Positions 57,710-64,000 of a stretch of DNA of 64,000 bases are shown one piece after another. Each line of letters begins with the position of its first letter. The first letter of the stretch is position 1. Made by a program: the position numbers and the translations under genes. This DNA is from Gari tellinella (Eukaryota > Mollusca > Bivalvia > Cardiida > Psammobiidae), in the NCBI GenBank assembly GCA_922989275.2, contig OV277863.1:23588001-23652000 (forward strand), written 5' to 3'. Below the pieces are notes generated by a model that was given only the letters and a program-made list of their open reading frames with translations, had not been told where the DNA came from and ran no database searches.

Positions 57710-59274
57710 ACAAGCGTTTGCCACATATCCTAATTGGAGCATGTTTGTCTAATGTATGTATTTCTTCCCCTGTAGCTATAGAAATGAATCTGATGTACTT
57801 AAAATGGCAATGAAGCATTGAAATAAACGCCTTAAATACCCACCGATCATACCTCGTTGGCCAACGTTCAATAGGGTCAAGGTCAAAGGTCAATGTCACC
57901 AATCTTGGCCCATGACTGCTATGAAAACTTCCAGAAAGGACCAGAACCAAAAATAATACAGTAAACTTATTTGAATCTTGAAATCATTTGCATAATTTGA
58001 GGTCAGATAGAATTGTATTCGTTCCATACAGTGTGAATCCCTTGGACTCGTGGTTCGCGCTCCGGGGGTTACAATATCCAAGGGAAATAACTCGATCACA
58101 AGACCATGAAAGATATATTTATATGAGCAGTTGAGGAACAGTATTATCGGGGTTATCTAGTATTCAATAACATGATTTATTATATACCTGTTTTAAAAAC
58201 AAGCAAATACAGGCCCAACAATCTTTTTCCGTATCAGATGGTCCGTATCAGATGGCATATATGCTACACAATGTTGACGTCACTGCTTTTATGCACACAA
58301 GTTGTACACGATTTATTTATAAAAAGAAGCGTTGCGCGTGAAATTTCGGAATTCCCGGTTCCGATGCTATTTAAAAAAAACGAAACTAAGCGTTGATCAA
58401 CTTTGAATAGTCGATAGTTAATTTCCATTTTAATCGTCAATAACACACAACATCCATTTTTACTAATGTTTTCCTTATTGTCTCGGCAGTGATCCCAAAC
58501 CGTCGAACAGTAACAGTTGTTGGGATGTAACGGTGCGTAATAGTGTGGTCGTCTCTACGCGACGTTTCCTTTTTTGTTAAGTATACATGAAACTCACTTC
58601 TAAACAATTGCTTGCGCGTATTCACATCCCGCATACTGGACCATTATATAGTCCAGGAAACAACACCTAATATATGCTACAAACTACATAACCTACATGT
58701 TTTTCATTTGTTTAAAAATAATCTAGACTTATAGATATAGTGGAGAATATGTTATTCTTTCCTAATAAACGAGTTTACGCTAAAACTTTTATTGCTAACA
58801 GTAGTTGCTAAAAGGTATAAAAATAATAACAGGCAGCTCATGTAATCCACTAAATATCTCCAACACCCGTTAAATTGCGGACAGCGGTTATCCCGTAGTT
58901 GTAAAACATTTATTCGTGGACATTTTAATATGTTTTTCAAACAGATTGCAAATTCCTAAATATTTTTAAATTTTTTTTTTTTTAAATCTATGGTCCTGAT
59001 TGTCAATGTAACTGTCAATCACCTTCAGCACAATCTCAGTTTACCTGGTGAGGTCCAGATTATACTCATGCTCTAGTGATTTCAATGGTTATTTCTAACC
59101 AAACTATCAAATATAAAGGTCGGGTTTCACTTGAGAATGGTTATTTCTAACCAAACTATCAAATATAAAGGTCGGGTTTCACATGAGAAGCTTTAGTGGT
59201 TCTTTGCTAATGACATGTTCATAAGACCCATGCTTTTTGCAAGGAAATTGTCTAGCAAGGTGTTATGATCAAAA
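57710..59274. other. Non-coding, with repeat fragments
   Basis: A fragment of the CAGTGGAGAA MITE lies at about 58740-58800. A perfect-looking 53-bp tandem duplication (GGTTATTTCTAACCAAACTA unit) occupies 59083-59188, inside an inverted copy of the ~190-bp repeat seen in the SRCR introns. No exon is recognised. Confidence 0.55.
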
Positions 59275-60881
59275 GGTCGTCAGGAGATGTCTTTAAGCTG
59301 TTGCGGTAAACGTTTAGAAAGATTAGTCTTTAAACACATGTACAACTTCCTTTTAGACAATAATTTACTATACAAATACCAGTCTGGTTTTTTATCAAAC
59401 CACTCAACCACATACCAAATTATTGATATCTATCACCATCTCTGTCAAAGCTTTGAGCATAATCAATATTCTTGTATGCTTTTTTTGTGACATTTCAAAA
59501 GACTTTGACAGAGTATGGCACAAGCGTCTACTCTTCAAGCTTAAACAAAATGGTATAAACCTAAACTTAATGAATTGGATTTCAAGCTATTTAAATAACA
59601 GACACCAAAAAGTAGTAATTCAGTCAGCTGAATCTAACCTAAAGCCCTTCAATGCGGGTGTTCCTCAAGGTTCCGTTTTAGGGCCGTTACTCTTTCTCAT
59701 TTATGTGAATGACATAACCGATTCATTACTTAGCTTAACAAGGCTGTATGCTGATGGTAGCTCACTTTACTATTCTGCAAGCAATATAAATGATATCGAA
59801 GGTATTATCAACCATGATCTAAGTTGCATTTCAGTTTGGGCAAAACAATGGTTGGTTAACTATAATCAAAACAAAACAGAAGCCATTCTATTCCCTTTAA
59901 AAAGGCAATCTCCTTTACCCAGACTTGTCTTTGATAATAAATTTTGTTGACCACCATAAACACTTAGGGATGACACTCAGCAAACATGGCCAATTGACTA
60001 ACCATATAGAAAACATCATAGAGTCAGCTTCTAAAGTTATCAATATCATGCGCAAAGTACAATTTACTCTTTCAAGATCTGCACTAAACCAAATATACTT
60101 ATCATATGTAAGACCATTTTTTGAATATTCTTCAATTGTATGGGATGGATGTCCTGATTTACGTACTTACACTATAGAAAAAATGCAGAATGAAGCTGCG
60201 CGTATTGTCACAGGACTAACGAGATCAGTTTCCCTTGAAAAGCTATACGATGAATTTGGATGGGAGCCTTTGTTCAAGAAATGAGAAAATCAAAAACTGT
60301 TTTTCATGTATAAGGTCTCACATGACACTGTTCCACAGTACATAAGTGATATAATTCCCCCATTAGTGGGTGAAAAATCAAACTATCCTTTAAGAAACCG
60401 AGGAACTTTTGAAATGCTACCCAATAGAACTTCTATTTTTCAAAACTCAAGTATTCCATCTTCTGTAGTGCTCTGGAACTCTCTGGACTCCTATCTCAGA
60501 CACGTCCCTACCTTCTCTTCTTTTAAAAGTAATATAGTCTCGAGAACAAAGCCAGGGAGAGTTCTAGGGTACTTCCTAGTTGGAAATAGACACGTTACGA
60601 TATTTCATGCAAGACTAAGAAACAATTGTAGTATTTTTATAAACCACTTAAAAATTGATCCGTACTGTTCGTGTGAGAATGTTTCTGAAGATGTAGAGCA
60701 TTACTTTTTTAAATGTCCTAAATATATAAATTTTCGACATACCCTTTTTCAGACCACAATACCTTACCATCCAATTAATATAAATATTCTTCTTTTTGGA
60801 AGTAATAATCTAACTTTCGAACAAAATTGTCTGATTTTCACAGCTGTCCAAACTTTTATAAAAGAAACAAAACGTTTTTAG
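59275..60881 (+). pseudogene. Jockey-like LINE reverse transcriptase, 5'-truncated and broken
   Basis: The conserved RT order is present: SCCGKRLERLVF, NHSTTYQIID, DISKDFDRVWHKRL (catalytic Asp), FNAGVPQGSVLGPLLFLIY, then LYADGSSLYY where the second Asp of the ADD box is Gly, then NKTEAILF, YLSYVRPFFEYSS, and a C-terminal Cys-rich segment (CSCENVSEDVEHYFFKCP). Lesions are one extra T in a T run near 59480, one extra T near 59942, and a TGA at 60282-60284 in an otherwise continuous frame. The endonuclease and ORF1 are missing. With a mutated catalytic box, the copy is dead. The related fragments at 36189 and 42330 are on the opposite strand. Confidence 0.92.
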
Positions 60882-61024
60882 ATCTTGACATTTTCTGCTT
60901 TTACCTTGTTACTTTAACTCAGACTTTTTTACTAATCCCCTAATACATGTCCTAGTACTACTATATAACAAGAGTCAAAGTATAAGCTTGTACCATTATA
61001 TATTTATCTTTTGCCAAACTCAAA
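60882..61024. other. LINE 3' flank
   Basis: The probable 3' untranslated region of the LINE. No clear poly-A or microsatellite tail was identified, so the exact 3' end is unknown. Confidence 0.35.
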
Positions 61025-61242
61025 CAGTTAGACCTCTCTATTACGAACAGCAAATTATTTTATTATTAATTTGTGTTTGAGGCGGGTGAATGCTTAGAGC
61101 GGGATGAAGGTATAGCAGAGGACTCTTTCGGAGCTTTCTGTTTTGCTTTCGCCTTTTATGGGCTGTTGTCTGTCTTTTATACAATTTCTTATACAATCAA
61201 TTATCGTTCCCTTTTAGTGGTCGTAATAAAGAGGTTGCACTG
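61025..61242. mobile_element. MITE with CAGT...ACCTCTNTATTACGA ends
   Basis: The left end CAGTTAGACCTCTCTATTACG and the inverted right end CGTAATAAAGAGGTTGCACTG match at most positions, with TA to the right. Inside is a decayed hairpin (GCTTAGAGCGGGATGAAGG, GGAGCTTTCTGTTTTGC). Right-end relics of this family lie near 2876 and 35710. Confidence 0.65.
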
Positions 61243-62576
61243 TATGCAAGGGAAGACACCGAGGATGCAATTCTTGTTATTTGCTGTATGTATAATTTGA
61301 TCTGTTTTACAGTTGACCTGTATTTGGCGGCTGCCAATATGTTATAGACCAGTGCTTCCTTGTTGCAGGAATGATAATAATGCGGAGAACCCCTGCAGGG
61401 GCTTTCTGCATTGGATCTATCGTGCATTGGGGGACCACTGGTCACTAAATATCAACACATCTCTAAATCTGGTTAATTTCTTATTACGGGTTTAAACTGT
61501 TTTCACAGTCAAATATTTGGTGGCGGATTAAATTGTGTAATATTGTACTCGCATATAATTATCAACATTATGATTATGGAGGCACCTGTACTCATACTCT
61601 CTCTCTCTCTCTCACTATATCTCTCTCTTTCTTTCTCGTTCTCTCTCTCTCTGGCTCACTAATGCCCGCTCTCTAAAAGACTTTGCATTTGTAAAACTGT
61701 AGGGGAAGGGCCGTCTCTAAGTTGATAATGTGGCCCAACCCCATTTCATGTATATAATTGAAAAAAATATATGTTTAATAATAAAAAAAATAAACTGATT
61801 TTTTCGGCGTTCAGGTGAAATAAACGACAGCAAGTTATCGGGAACTGATTTTTTCGGCGTTCAGGTGAAATAAACGACAGCAAGTTATCGGAAAATACCA
61901 TGAGTCGCGCCAGCGATTCATGGTAAACTTGCCAAATTAATTTTTGTATCGTTATTTCGCTTGAACGCCAAACAAATCAGTTCATTTCTTATATTTACAA
62001 TATACCGTACTTGCTGTCATTTCTAATATAAAAAACATTTTGTTAGTACGCATGTACTATTAGAGGTTGATAACACGGATAATGTGTACCCTTTAAGGAA
62101 CAGTCATGACCGAATTACTGAAACTGTGTGCAATCAAAAGCAAATGTTTACATTCTAACAACAACAACTTGACAGTTTGGCGCAAAAATGCCGATTTGAA
62201 GTCATTTGGAAATGACATCATTTTTAAAGTAGGATAAATATATCGATTTTTTTGTCATAAAGAAATACAGACAGCTGCTGTTTATAAGGTACATGTATAT
62301 CGATTTTCTTGCAATTTATCTCATTAATAAATATTTTAGTCGTTAATCATGGTTTCCGCTAATAAGAAGGAAAGATTAATTCGCGAATGAAAGATGCATT
62401 TGAAAAAACCGTCAAATGGTTGCTGTCGGAGTTCCAAAGATTAATTCGCGAATGAAAGATGCATATGACCCGCATCCTCTACGAAACTTTTCCACAAGTC
62501 CCGCCCTCTCGAGAAATAGCGTTTACACGAATTGAACGTCATTTTTTTCAATGGAATTGAATGGGGCGAATGTTAA
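61243..62576. repeat. CT microsatellite, 50-bp duplication, fold-back and a direct repeat
   Basis: (CT)n lies at 61600-61652. A 50-bp unit (ACTGATTTTTTCGGCGTTCA start) is duplicated at 61795-61894. Its inverted, diverged partner at about 61944-61985 (TATTTCGCTTGAACGCCAAA) makes a fold-back with ACCATGAGTCGCG...CGATTCATGGT in the centre. A 29-bp direct repeat (AAAGATTAATTCGCGAATGA start) occurs at about 62371 and 62438. No exon is recognised. Confidence 0.75.
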
Positions 62577-62782
62577 CCCTTAGCCCGCCAAATAAATTGT
62601 CGTCTGCTATATTTCTCGTCTGCTTCAAGTTTCAAAGTGCTTCAAAGTTGCTCAAAATTGCTGAAAATGCTGTCCGAGTGTCAAACAGCTTGGATCCGGA
62701 TGAGACGCCGAGTTACTCGGCGTCTCATCCGGATCCAAGCTGTTTGCATATGGAGCTATAGTCGTGAGTGGCAGGCTAAGGG
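62577..62782. mobile_element. piggyBac-like MITE (CCCTTAGCC family), copy 2
   Basis: 206 bp between TTAA flanks (62573-62576, 62783-62786), the same orientation and length as 55841-56046. The hairpin at 62682-62746 is perfect over its arms. Confidence 0.92.
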
Positions 62783-64000
62783 TTAATATTTCATTCGCTG
62801 CTGTAATATCTCATATCCCTCAAATATCTAAAAATCGTCGCCATTTTTAATGGTTTCAATCTTTGAAGCCACCTGAAATCAGCGTCGAGTTTCCAAATAT
62901 TCTACTCAGTCTGCATCCACTCCATTATATCGTTGGATAATCTGTTCCTAAAAATCGAAACATTGATTAATTTTGAGAACTGTATTAGACGAAACAGCTA
63001 AACAATTTAAAATAATAACCTTTTAGAGAATAAACATTTCACTCTAAAGTAAATATGGTGATCACAAAATTTTTTAAATAAACTTTCACTTTGCTTTGTG
63101 TGCGAAGGATTTCGGGACTATGAAAGTTGCACACTGCTTTGAAATACGGCGGCACAGAGGAGTGTCTATTCCGCGGCTCTGCTCTTGGAAAGGCTTCATT
63201 GAGATTAAACACAAAGGCCATAATTATGTATAGATACTCTCCAAATATACCTAAATAATATTCACGTACATTAAATCATTTTCAAGTTAGAGTCTATGTC
63301 GAATCCGAGGTTCAGACTCTTTACAGTTTTGCTCAATGCTACAGGTTCTCTGTACATGAATATAAAAAAAACAGTTTCATTTAAGGGTTTATCAATGTAA
63401 TGAATTTAAGAAATTTTTAAAGTATATGGAAACACTTTATGATGGTTTTGTATTGAAGAGCTATTTAAGATGAATGAAAAAATAGAAAAAGTGTAGTGTA
63501 CATTTTGGTGAACAACAGTTGGCTCCATGGTCATGTAAAATTTACCCCACCCACTTTCTCTTATTGTGTCCTTTTCAAACAGCCTTTTTCAATAAAATCC
63601 ATTTTAAGTGAAAACAAATATGATAATTTGGTTTTGTGTTATTTATTTCCTATCTATGGTAGTATTTCGTCATACAAAAACTAATTTAAGAAAAAACAGG
63701 CACCAAATGTGAAATTTATATAGCTCTAAATATCACCGATATGGTACTTTTTTGTAAATTTTGTAAGGGGAGATAACTCTTTTTACTTTAATAACTCAAC
63801 ATTTTCAAAACTGACCTTTCAATTTCTTTTCATATTTTGAACTGCCTTAGCATTGGCTTTCATTTGGTAGAATATAAGAAAAAGTTTAATACTAGAACTA
63901 TTTCATTTTCAAACTTTTTTACTTTTTTTTTCATAAAACAAACTATTTAATAAAATCATGCCCTATAAAAAGCATATTTTTTATATTCGAGGATCCATAT
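62783..64000. other. Unrecognised AT-rich sequence
   Basis: No exon, RNA gene or mobile element can be supported. Open frames here are short and without motifs. Confidence 0.5.

Overview
This is a window of animal nuclear DNA, AT-rich and intron-rich, dominated by small transposons and tandem repeats. The repeat spectrum points to a bivalve mollusc, probably a heterodont clam or dreissenid, but I cannot name the species. The supporting features are tandem-repeat-bearing TIR elements with ~160-bp units, jockey/CR1-like LINE remnants, a tRNA-headed SINE, short-LTR Ty3/gypsy elements and many palindromic MITEs. The host genes seen are an SRCR-type and a C-type-lectin-type exon set.

Layout. 1-2545: a 71-bp satellite array. 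2921-3151 (-): one C-type lectin-like exon. 3400-8100: hairpin MITEs and a TTATG microsatellite. 8448-13559 (-): a complete Ty3/gypsy LTR retrotransposon with 119-bp LTRs, a CCAAT target duplication, a tRNA-Leu-type primer site and a broken gag-pol. 13.8-32 kb: MITEs, two long degenerate tandem arrays, GA/CT microsatellite tracts and long stretches where I recognise nothing. 32196-33880: a TIR element holding a ~140-bp tandem array. 34.1-35.2 kb: a ~200-bp array. 35.9-37.5 kb: a MITE cut by a 5'-truncated LINE, then a SINE. 39.0-46.6 kb: two copies, in opposite orientation, of a TTAA-flanked TIR element carrying ~160-bp repeats. One copy sits between units of a 244-bp repeat, so its empty site is visible.

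48380-55672 (+): the 3' part of a real host gene. Four exons have matching splice phases, encode an SRCR domain and a C-terminal tail, and end in a stop codon. Its introns hold a SINE with a 13-bp target duplication and several MITEs. 59275-60881 (+): a 5'-truncated, multiply broken jockey-like LINE. The rest is MITEs and unrecognised AT-rich sequence.

The most unusual pattern is that one ~65-bp perfect or near-perfect hairpin module recurs about 20 times. It sits inside MITEs whose ends and target sites differ (TA, TTAA and others), as if the hairpin spreads independently of any one transposase. A second hairpin module behaves the same way. No bacterial operon, CRISPR array or rRNA is present, and I found no intact tRNA gene.
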